Shown here in pieces: positions 57,464 to 64,000 of a DNA stretch of 64,000 bases. The notes under the pieces are model-generated. The model made no database searches, was not told where the DNA came from, and saw only the letters and a list, made by a program, of their open reading frames with translations. A program made the translations under genes and the position numbers. This DNA comes from Alkalihalobacillus sp. LMS6 (GTDB lineage Bacteria > Bacillota > Bacilli > Bacillales > Bacillaceae_D). The number at the start of each line of letters is the position of its first letter. Position 1 is the first letter of the stretch. The stretch lies in the NCBI RefSeq assembly GCF_024362765.1, contig NZ_CP093302.1, forward strand, positions 864,001-928,000, written 5' to 3'.

Positions 57464-58579
57464 ATGAACGATCGGACAATTCGAATTGGCATTATTGGTT
57501 GTGGAGGAATTGCAAACGGCAAGCAAATGCCCAGTCTGGTTAAACAAGAAGGGGTAGAGCTCGTTGCTTTCTGTGACATCGTTAAAGATAAAGCGGTTAA
57601 AGCTGCAGCAACATTCGGAGTGGAAGGAGCGGATGTGTACACAGATTATCACGAATTATTAAAAGATACGTCGATTGAAGTCATTCATGTGTGTACGCCG
57701 AATAAATCCCATGCTCCGATTTCCATTGCTTCTTTAGAAGCTGGAAAGCATGTTTTGTGTGAAAAACCGATGGCCAAAACAGCAGCGGAAGCACGTGAGA
57801 TGGTAGAAACAGCCAAGCGAACTGGAAAAAAATTAACGATCGGTTACGATAATCGTTATCGGACAGATTCGCAATATCTAAAGCAACTTGCTGAAGAAGG
57901 CGAGTTTGGCGATATTTATTTTGCAAAAGCACATGCTGTACGTCGAAGAGCTGTTCCAACATGGGGCGTTTTCTTAAATGAAGAGGAGCAAGGAGGCGGC
58001 CCTTTAATTGATATTGGAACCCATGCGCTAGATCTAACCTTATGGACCCTTGATAACTACAAAGTGAAGAGTGTGGTTGGGAACGTTTATTATAAACTGT
58101 CTGATACTGAAAACGCTGCGAATGCATTTGGGCCGTGGGACCCTAAAGAATTTACAGTAGAAGATTCAGCGTTTGCGTTCATTACAATGGAGAATGGTGC
58201 AACGGTCACGTTAGAGGCAAGCTGGGCGTTAAATACGCTTGATGTTGATGAAGCGAAAACAACGCTTTGTGGTACGAAAGCTGGGGCAGATATGCGTGAT
58301 GGTTTGAGAATTAACGGCGAAAAACTAAGCCGTTTGTATGTCACGAAACCAGATTTACAAGCCGGTGGCGTGGCGTATTATGATGGAGGAAGTGAGACTC
58401 AAGCGGATAAAGAAGCACGCTTATGGATTGATGCCGTCCGCAATGATACTGAGCCTGTCGTCAAAGCTGAGCAAGCCCTTGTCGTAAGCGAAATATTAGA
58501 AGCGATTTACGAGTCAGCGAAATCTGGTAAAGCCGTTTATTTTAATGAACAGAATCAAGCGTTAGTAAACGAACGATAA
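57464..58579 (+). CDS. Gfo/Idh/MocA family oxidoreductase, second copy
   Basis: 371 residues from the ATG nine bases after AGAGG; a GTG nine bases earlier abuts that site. IGIIGCGGIANGKQMPSLV nucleotide-binding loop, VHVCTPNKSHAPISIASLEAGKHVLCEKPMAK with the signature EKP, and GGGPLIDIGTHALDLTLW with the catalytic Asp and His. Start lies 11 bases after the isomerase gene. Only distantly like the first copy at 54594. Ends before a terminator. Confidence 0.9.
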   Translation: MNDRTIRIGIIGCGGIANGKQMPSLVKQEGVELVAFCDIVKDKAVKAAATFGVEGADVYTDYHELLKDTSIEVIHVCTPNKSHAPISIASLEAGKHVLCEKPMAKTAAEAREMVETAKRTGKKLTIGYDNRYRTDSQYLKQLAEEGEFGDIYFAKAHAVRRRAVPTWGVFLNEEEQGGGPLIDIGTHALDLTLWTLDNYKVKSVVGNVYYKLSDTENAANAFGPWDPKEFTVEDSAFAFITMENGATVTLEASWALNTLDVDEAKTTLCGTKAGADMRDGLRINGEKLSRLYVTKPDLQAGGVAYYDGGSETQADKEARLWIDAVRNDTEPVVKAEQALVVSEILEAIYESAKSGKAVYFNEQNQALVNER

Positions 58580-58600
58580 ATCATCAGTTTAAGTAGAAAA

Positions 58601-58627
58601 GACCCACGTTAAGTTGCGTGGGTTTTC
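58601..58627 (+). terminator. Terminator after the sugar operon
   Basis: ACCCACG (58602-58608) and CGTGGGT (58617-58623), then TTTCCC. Short T run. Confidence 0.75.
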
Positions 58628-58708
58628 CCTGTGCATAAGAATAAAAAAGGAATCGCTTTAAAAGTGACAGAATTATCTATATAATAGAGTGCAGAGAGGA
58701 GTGATTGA

Positions 58709-60277
58709 ATGGTTCAAGGGACATACGTAATACCGGAACAGTACAACCTTGCTGTTGAAGTAGAGCAACAAGTAGATCGTTCGCAAAAAGCGCTGCTATG
58801 GCAAGACAAAGAGGGGAATAAAGTTGAATGGACATATGAGCAATTACTAAATGCGATGAACCAATATGCACATGTATTTCGCTCATTGGATTTACAAAAA
58901 GGGGATCGGGTACTGCTTTTATTTCCGCGGGTGCCAGAAGCTTATGCAACCTATTTAGCATGTATAAAAGCAGGGTTGGTCATAATTCCTTGCTCAGGAA
59001 TGCTCCGTTCAAAAGATTTATCTTTTAGAATCCGCCATGCCGAAGCGTCAGCAGTTATTGCATATGCAGGTTTAACAGAAGAAGTGGATAAGATGGAGTC
59101 ACTGCCATCCTTGAAGACCAAAATCATTGTCAACGGTCAAGAAAGTGGATGGGAAGATTTGCTTCAAAAAGCAATAAATGAAAGCGTTTCCTTTGAGTGT
59201 GAAACCCATAAAGATGAGGTCGCCTTTTTGCCTTATACTTCAGGTACAACAGGCAATCCGAAAGCGGTTGTACATACCCACGCCTGGGCGTATGCGCATT
59301 TGCAGACGGCAGCTACAGAATGGCTTGGAGTGGAAAAAGAAGATACGGTTTGGGCAACAGCCGCTCCTGGTTGGCAAAAATGGGTCTGGAGCCCGTTTTT
59401 ATCTGTTATTGGCAAGGGTGCAACGGCGTTTATTTATGATGGACCGTTCGATGCACAAACATACTTATCGCTTTTACAAGAACATCAGGTAACGGTTTTT
59501 TGTGCGACGCCGACTGAATATCGAATGCTCGCGAAGGAAAAAACATTAGCTTCTTATGAGCTTCGTTCGATTCGACAAGCCGTCTCTGCAGGCGAGCCTC
59601 TAAATCGGGCAGTAATCTCGACCTTCCAAGACCAATTTGGTTTTACAGTAAGGGACGGATACGGTCAAACAGAAAATACCTTACTCATTGGAACGATGAT
59701 CGGAATGGAAGCGCGACCAGGATCGATGGGGATGCCTACACCTGGAAATGGAGTGTGTATCATTAATGATGAGGGACAAGAAACAGCTGTTGATGAAATT
59801 GGAATGATCGCTGTACACAAAGACTCACCAGCGCTTTTTAAACGATACGATAAAGATGAAGAGCGCACAAAGGCATCATTTATCGGTGATTATTATGTAA
59901 CGGGAGATCAAGCAAAGCGTGATAAAGATGGTTATTTTTGGTTTGAAGGTAGGGGCGACGATATCATTATTTCATCAGGATACACAATTGGACCGTTTGA
60001 AGTTGAGGATGCATTGACAAAACACGCAGCTGTGAAAGAATGTGCGGTTGTCGCTAGCCCGGATGAAGTGAGAGGAAGCATTGTGAAAGCATATGTGGTG
60101 CTTAATCTGGAGCCTGAATCAAAGGGTGAATTAACAAAGGAACTTCAGGAATTTGTTAAACAAGAGACGGCTCCTTATAAATACCCAAGGAAAATTGAAT
60201 ACATTAAAGAACTACCGAAAACGATTTCTGGAAAAACAAGACGCATTGATCTTCGAAGACGCGAGCAGGAGCAATAA
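58709..60277 (+). CDS. Acyl-CoA synthetase (medium-chain/branched-chain type, MbcS-like)
   Basis: 522 residues. AMP-forming ligase: P-loop LPYTSGTTGNPKAVVHTH, A5 DGYGQTENTLL, A7 YYVTGDQAKRDKDGYF, hinge FEGRGDDIIISSGYTIGPFEVED, and the C-terminal lysine in ELPKTISGKTRRIDLRRRE. Converts a carboxylic acid and CoA to acyl-CoA with ATP; similarity to B. subtilis MbcS (YtcI) suggests small branched or medium-chain acids. Start ATG after AGAGAGGAG. Followed by a terminator. Confidence 0.9.
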   Translation: MVQGTYVIPEQYNLAVEVEQQVDRSQKALLWQDKEGNKVEWTYEQLLNAMNQYAHVFRSLDLQKGDRVLLLFPRVPEAYATYLACIKAGLVIIPCSGMLRSKDLSFRIRHAEASAVIAYAGLTEEVDKMESLPSLKTKIIVNGQESGWEDLLQKAINESVSFECETHKDEVAFLPYTSGTTGNPKAVVHTHAWAYAHLQTAATEWLGVEKEDTVWATAAPGWQKWVWSPFLSVIGKGATAFIYDGPFDAQTYLSLLQEHQVTVFCATPTEYRMLAKEKTLASYELRSIRQAVSAGEPLNRAVISTFQDQFGFTVRDGYGQTENTLLIGTMIGMEARPGSMGMPTPGNGVCIINDEGQETAVDEIGMIAVHKDSPALFKRYDKDEERTKASFIGDYYVTGDQAKRDKDGYFWFEGRGDDIIISSGYTIGPFEVEDALTKHAAVKECAVVASPDEVRGSIVKAYVVLNLEPESKGELTKELQEFVKQETAPYKYPRKIEYIKELPKTISGKTRRIDLRRREQEQ

Positions 60278-60303
60278 CCAAATTAAATGAAGCAACGAAA
60301 AGA

Positions 60304-60341
60304 ATCTTCATGAGTGATAGATCATTCATGAAGTTTTTTTT
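60304..60341 (+). terminator. Terminator of the acyl-CoA synthetase gene
   Basis: CTTCATGA (60306-60313) and TCATGAAG (60326-60333) pair, followed by eight T. The AAAAGAATCTTCATGA start is shared with the terminator at 40541. Confidence 0.85.
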
Positions 60342-60429
60342 ATCATCCTTTCGCGATCATTCCTTTCATATTGCCTTGTGGTGTGGATATGGTACGCTTA
60401 TTACGAGGGAAGAAGAAGAGGAGTGAAAG

Positions 60430-61386
60430 ATGTTCATGAAAAGGCCAATTTTTTTTAAGCCCGTTTTACAAGAAAGAATTTGGGGAGGACAAAAGCTCGC
60501 ACAATTTGGCTATGAATTACCAAGTAAGCAAACAGGGGAGTGCTGGGGGATATCTGCACACCAAAATGGATTAAGTATTGTACGAGAAGGTGAGTTCGAA
60601 GGGAAGTCCTTACGTGAACTTTGGGACAGTCGACCAGAGCTTTTTGGTGGCGAAACTTCAGGGGAATTCCCTTTACTTGTGAAAATTTTGGATGCTGCAG
60701 CGGATCTTTCTGTTCAGGTTCATCCGAATGATGAGCAAGCCGCTGCACTAGAAAAAAATGAAGCTTATGGGAAAACAGAATGTTGGTACGTCATTGATGC
60801 AGAAGAGGGGGCAGAGCTGATTCTCGGCCATACTGCTCAGACAGTAGAAGCATTCACACAAAAAGTGGAGCGAAATGAGTGGGAGACACTGCTAAATCGT
60901 GTGCCAATTAAAGCAGGTGATTTTTTCCATGTGCCAAGCGGTACTATTCATGCAATTGGAGCAGGAACGATTATTTTAGAAACCCAGCAAAGTTCGGATA
61001 CAACCTATCGTGTCTATGATTTTGATCGAACGGATGATAGCGGACAGAAACGTGAACTCCATCTTGAAAAAGCCATGGAGGTCACACAAATTCCTGATAT
61101 TCGCTATAAAACGAAAACGAAAACAATAATAGAAAATGATGGGTGTAAAGTGACCGAGCTTGTGACAACCAACGAATTTACCGTTTATCATGGACAAGTG
61201 AGATCGTATTGGAACGCTGCTTTTGATGCAAACTATTTATTAGTGTCTATTGTTAAAGGAATGGGTGAATTGACGATAGCGAATGCGTCCTATCGTGTAG
61301 TGAAAGGCGACCACCTTCTTTTACCAGTGGAAGCAACAACCTTTGAAGTAAAAGGAGAGCTAGAACTAATTGTCAGCCATACATAA
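60430..61386 (+). CDS. manA: Mannose-6-phosphate isomerase, class I
   Basis: 318 residues, ATG after GAGGAG. Cupin zinc enzyme: LVKILDAAADLSVQVHPNDEQA (zinc Gln-His), KTECWYVID (zinc Glu) and HVPSGTIHAIGAGTIILETQQSSDTTYRVYDFDR (catalytic Arg region and zinc His). Interconverts mannose-6-P and fructose-6-P for mannose use or for GDP-mannose and glycans. Length matches B. subtilis ManA/Pmi. Next gene begins 22 bases on. Confidence 0.94.
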   Translation: MFMKRPIFFKPVLQERIWGGQKLAQFGYELPSKQTGECWGISAHQNGLSIVREGEFEGKSLRELWDSRPELFGGETSGEFPLLVKILDAAADLSVQVHPNDEQAAALEKNEAYGKTECWYVIDAEEGAELILGHTAQTVEAFTQKVERNEWETLLNRVPIKAGDFFHVPSGTIHAIGAGTIILETQQSSDTTYRVYDFDRTDDSGQKRELHLEKAMEVTQIPDIRYKTKTKTIIENDGCKVTELVTTNEFTVYHGQVRSYWNAAFDANYLLVSIVKGMGELTIANASYRVVKGDHLLLPVEATTFEVKGELELIVSHT

Positions 61387-61407
61387 GGGTTGGAGGGAAC
61401 TGCAGAA

Positions 61408-61569
61408 ATGAATGGTTCGCTTATTGGATCTATGGTAGTAGGCGTTTTGCTCGGATTTATAGCCGCAGGATCTCTTGGCGCAATCATTGGATTGTGTGCA
61501 GGTATTCTGTTTCAAATTGCAAATGAATTGGAATCAATCCGTAAGCTCATAAAAAAGAGAAGCGAGTGA
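61408..61569 (+). CDS. Small glycine-rich membrane protein
   Basis: 53 residues, ATG after TTGGAGGGA. Hydrophobic segment 4-36 rich in Gly/Ala/Leu with small-xxx-small spacing (GVLLGFIAAGSLGAIIG), then a short charged helix (ANELESIRKLIKKRSE). No family recognised. It lies behind manA on the same strand and ends inside the terminator shared with the convergent BCCT gene. Confidence 0.7.
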   Translation: MNGSLIGSMVVGVLLGFIAAGSLGAIIGLCAGILFQIANELESIRKLIKKRSE

Positions 61570-61594
61570 GGATCACCCTCACTTCGCTTCTTCT
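61558..61594. terminator. Bidirectional terminator
   Basis: GAAGCGAGTGAGG and CCCTCACTTCGCTTC pair around ATCA; the stem overlaps the ends of both convergent genes. A runs upstream and T residues downstream. Confidence 0.75.
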
Positions 61595-63096
61595 TTTTCT
61601 TGTAAACGTAATAATCGTTTTGCTGTAACAGGTGCTAACCAGAGTGTTGGTAGCATAACTAGAGACACCGGCACGGCCGTTATGACGATAAACGATTGAA
61701 GGGAATCAATACTGCCTTCACCGATATATAAAAGAACGGCTGCAACTGCACCAAAAATGAGTGCCCAGAAAATTCGAATGTAGCGGTCAGGCGTTTCTTT
61801 TCCGGTAATAATCATGGAAATGGAATAAGAAATGGAATCCGCTGTTGTTGCGACGAATACACACGTAACAAATATAAATAAGAACGCAAATACGGCACCT
61901 AATGGTAGCTGGTTAACAATCGCAAAGATGGAAGCAGGTAAGCCGCCTTCATTCAATGGATTACTTACTGAGCCAGGATCGTTTATTTCATAAAAAATAC
62001 CCGTTCCGCCTACAACAGTAAACCAGAAGTTCGTTACAACCGGTGCAAGAAACGCAACCGTTAAGAATAGCTCTCGAATGGTTCTTCCATCTGAAATTCT
62101 TGAGATAAAGATCGACATAATCGGTCCGTACCCAATAAACCAACCCCAGAAAAAGATCGTCCAGCCGGAAAGCCAGCCTTCATCTCCACGATAAAAACTC
62201 ATCGGTAAGAAGTTTTGTAAGTATGAACCATAGCTTGTTACAAAAGAATCAATAATAAAGCGAGCAGGTCCAAGAATGATGATTGCAGCGGCAAGAATAA
62301 CAGTTACAATGACGTTAAAACGACTTAACCACTGAATTCCTTTATTAATCCCTGTAGCTGCTGATACAGCGGCAATCCCGACTAAGAAGAAGATCATCGC
62401 AAATTGGATTGCGAATGTATCTGGTAGACCGAATAACATGTTCAATCCGTAACCTGCTTGAAGTCCTAAGAAACCAATTGGTCCGATTGTCCCTGCACAA
62501 GCTGCTAAGATGGAAAAAACATCAATCAATGTACCAAGGACGCTTTTGTGCATAATTTTTTCGCCGAAAATTGGATAAAGTAACGCTCTTGGCTTAAGGG
62601 GTTGTCCTTTTTTCTTTGCATACATGAGTACGACAACACCAAGGGTTCCTAAAATACTCCATGCAAGAAAGCCCCAGTGTAAGAAACCTGTAGACAAACC
62701 AGCTTGAATATCAGTAGCTGCCCCGCCAGTTTCTGCAAACATCGGTGGTGTATCTAAATAGTGATACATTGGTTCAGCTGCTGCCCAAAACACGCCGCCA
62801 CCAGCTAAAAGAGTGATCATGATCATCGCAAACCATTTAAAGAAAGAGAATTTAGGTTTAAGAGAATCACCTAAACGCACCTTACCGAGCTCGGTAAGGC
62901 TCATAAATACCGCAATGATAAAAGTTAGTATCATAAGTACTTGCCAAAACGCCCCGAAGTTTAGAGACGACCAAGCAAATCCTGTGTTAACAAGGTTGCC
63001 GACAAATTCTGCATTTACAAGTGAAGCAATAACAAATAAAAGTAAGAAGCCACCAGAAATTGCAAATACAGGCCAGTCTAGTTTAAGATTTTTCAA
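61579..63096 (-). CDS. BCCT family betaine/choline/carnitine transporter (OpuD-like)
   Basis: 505 residues, twelve membrane segments, ATG after GAGGAACAA on the minus strand. Family features: GGGVFWAAAEPMYHYLDTPPMF, LHWGFLAWSILGTLGV, GPIGFLGLQAGYGLNMLFG, and the signature WTIFFWGWFIGYGPIMSIFISRISDGRTIRE; the aromatic box for quaternary amines is in FFWGWFIGYGP. Sodium- or proton-coupled uptake of glycine betaine or related solutes, a second osmoprotectant importer besides the ABC system at 20.6 kb. Short C-terminal tail. Confidence 0.92.
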   Translation of the reverse strand: MKNLKLDWPVFAISGGFLLLFVIASLVNAEFVGNLVNTGFAWSSLNFGAFWQVLMILTFIIAVFMSLTELGKVRLGDSLKPKFSFFKWFAMIMITLLAGGGVFWAAAEPMYHYLDTPPMFAETGGAATDIQAGLSTGFLHWGFLAWSILGTLGVVVLMYAKKKGQPLKPRALLYPIFGEKIMHKSVLGTLIDVFSILAACAGTIGPIGFLGLQAGYGLNMLFGLPDTFAIQFAMIFFLVGIAAVSAATGINKGIQWLSRFNVIVTVILAAAIIILGPARFIIDSFVTSYGSYLQNFLPMSFYRGDEGWLSGWTIFFWGWFIGYGPIMSIFISRISDGRTIRELFLTVAFLAPVVTNFWFTVVGGTGIFYEINDPGSVSNPLNEGGLPASIFAIVNQLPLGAVFAFLFIFVTCVFVATTADSISYSISMIITGKETPDRYIRIFWALIFGAVAAVLLYIGEGSIDSLQSFIVITAVPVSLVMLPTLWLAPVTAKRLLRLQEKEEAK

Positions 63097-63225
63097 TTGT
63101 TCCTCCTGATTTCAGTCATAAGTTTCGAATGATAACACACATCTATATATGTGACAAGTCGACCTCTATATATCCCCGTTATTTTATGTACAAAACATCT
63201 TTTTATCCAAAGAAGTTAATTCTGA

Positions 63226-63254
63226 TTGACGATTCTCACAACATCGCTTACACT
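63226..63254 (+). promoter_or_regulatory. Promoter of the ABC ATPase gene
   Basis: TTGACG (63226-63231), 17-base spacer, TACACT (63249-63254), followed by the palindrome TATAAT-TCTT-ATTATA (63264-63279) that could be an operator near the transcription start. Confidence 0.6.
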
Positions 63255-63313
63255 AAAAAAAACTATAATTCTTATTATAATAGTAGGATTTATTGGGATT
63301 CGAGGTGGAAGAC

Positions 63314-64000
63314 ATGCAAATACAATTAAATAAGGTAGAAAAATCGTTTAAAAAAGATAAAAAGCAGTCTTTACACGTATTAAATGATATTAATCTCACT
63401 ATTAATGAAGGGGATTTTATTTCGCTGTTAGGTCCTTCAGGATGTGGGAAATCAACCATCTTAAATTTAATCGCTGGACTTGATTCACCTTCAGAAGGGG
63501 AAGTCATTGCTGGAGGGAAGCAAGTCAAGAAGCCAGGGAATGACCGGGTTGTCGTCTTCCAAGAAGCGGGTCTTTTTCCATGGATGAACGTACTTGATAA
63601 TGTAACGTATGGTTTAAAATTAAAAGGCATATCGAAGGAAGAAAGCGAGAAAAAAGCGCTTGAAGGTTTAAAAACCGTTCATCTTGGCAATTTTACAAAA
63701 TCATTTCCTCATGAACTGTCTGGCGGCATGAAGCAACGTGTGGCAATTGCCCGTGCGCTCGTAATGGACCCTGATATCTTGTTAATGGATGAGCCCTTTG
63801 CTGCACTAGATGAACAAACGAGAATGGTATTGCATAAAGAATTGCTTGAAATTTGGGCAAATACAGGTAAGACAATTTTATTTATTACTCATAATATTCG
63901 AGAAGCGGTTATGCTATCGAATCGTATTGTCTTAATGGGGACGCGCCCTGGAAAAATTAAGCGCGAATTTCCGGTGCAAGCCGCGTTACCACGAGACCCT
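63314..64000 (+). CDS. ABC transporter ATP-binding protein, nitrate/sulfonate/taurine type (SsuB/TauB-like), partial
   Basis: First 229 codons, cut by the window end; ATG after GAGGTGGAA. Walker A LLGPSGCGKST, Q-loop VFQEAGLFPWMN, signature HELSGGMKQRVAIARALV, Walker [14 protein letters not shown]-loop FITHN, then IVLMGTRPGKIKREF typical of the nitrate/taurine subgroup. The permease and binding protein should follow outside the window. Substrate may be sulfonate, taurine, nitrate or a pyrimidine precursor such as HMP; not decidable here. Confidence 0.88.
   Translation, partial: MQIQLNKVEKSFKKDKKQSLHVLNDINLTINEGDFISLLGPSGCGKSTILNLIAGLDSPSEGEVIAGGKQVKKPGNDRVVVFQEAGLFPWMNVLDNVTYGLKLKGISKEESEKKALEGLKTVHLGNFTKSFPHELSGGMKQRVAIARALVMDPDILLMDEPFAALDEQTRMVLHKELLEIWANTGKTILFITHNIREAVMLSNRIVLMGTRPGKIKREFPVQAALPRDP

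Noticed and set aside
57681-58127. 148-codon minus-strand frame inside the second Gfo/Idh/MocA gene
   Set aside because: Overlaps a complete enzyme gene with all motifs; Gln/Leu/His-rich shadow composition.
63264-63279. TATAAT-TCTT-ATTATA as a PerR/Fur/Zur box
   Set aside because: The arms resemble PerR-type half sites, but the spacing is 4 bases instead of 1, and the gene type does not suggest metal control. Kept only as an unnamed palindrome.
1-64000. tRNA, rRNA, known riboswitches, prophage or a defence island
   Set aside because: No cloverleaf-like gene, rRNA stretch, recognisable riboswitch core, integrase, capsid or restriction gene was found by reading; automated covariance searches could not be run.

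Overview
The window looks like chromosome from an alkaliphilic or salt-tolerant member of the Bacillaceae (Shouchella / Alkalihalobacillus type). The reasons are strong AGGAGG-type ribosome binding sites with many TTG and GTG starts, LiaRS, TagGH and a YtvA-type LOV-STAS protein typical of Bacillus, intrinsic terminators after most transcription units, and very acidic extracytoplasmic domains (TagH tail, glycine betaine binding lipoprotein). No rRNA, tRNA, CRISPR, phage or intact insertion sequence was seen. Organism assignment is inference from gene content.

Layout. 1-8.4 kb: the end of a LiaS-like kinase, LiaR-like regulator, CutC, acetyltransferases, the wall teichoic acid exporter TagGH, an M42 aminopeptidase and a nucleotidyltransferase-fold protein. 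8.4-15.1 kb: a polyol operon (PRD regulator, galactitol-type PTS IIA-IIB-IIC, two zinc alcohol dehydrogenases flanking a 52-residue membrane protein) with a cre-like site in front; the absence of an aldolase or kinase points to a pentitol such as arabitol. 15.1-18.4 kb: a decayed acetyltransferase, an OFA-type MFS transporter, and an SDR gene divergent from a LysR gene. 18.4-20.4 kb: an antibiotic-resistance-type ABC-F gene behind a long leader with a short upstream ORF and a terminator whose 3' arm is the ribosome binding site. 20.4-23.9 kb: a glycine betaine ABC transporter. 23.9-34.2 kb: thioesterase, an S66 peptidase homologue without the usual serine, an S41 protease, an alpha/beta hydrolase, a nucleoside-deoxyribosyltransferase-like protein paired with a membrane protein, an atypical kinase-like protein, and the LOV-STAS photoreceptor behind a sigma-B-like promoter. 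34.2-37.6 kb: a sugar ABC importer without its own ATPase. 37.6-46.6 kb: methyltransferase plus double glycosyltransferase, a zinc-ligand-less M50 homologue, a Bcr/CflA exporter, an rRNA methyltransferase, Nudix, a Cys-rich GDATF-repeat protein with a sigma-K-like promoter, a pentapeptide repeat protein and HtpX. 46.6-54.6 kb: aldo/keto reductase, SH3b-amidase, an LtaS-like enzyme with a Ser nucleophile, two gene remnants, a TetR gene with matching operators, and a frameshifted repetitive protein. 54.6-64 kb: a sugar oxidoreductase/isomerase cluster with an AraC regulator, an acyl-CoA synthetase, ManA, a BCCT transporter and the start of a nitrate/sulfonate/taurine-type ABC ATPase.

Themes: envelope building (TagGH, LtaS-like enzyme, amidase, glycosyltransferase, ManA), osmoprotection (betaine ABC plus BCCT), uptake and oxidation of polyols and sugars, and several likely pseudoenzymes. 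Two roughly 225-bp repeats with terminal inverted repeats (34.3 and 48.6 kb, opposite orientation) and a related element at 30.6 kb form a dispersed non-coding family. The strongest regulatory signal is the ABC-F leader. I did not find an obvious large undescribed system; the most original leads are the pseudoenzymes, the small proteins, the repeat family and the compact ABC-F attenuator.
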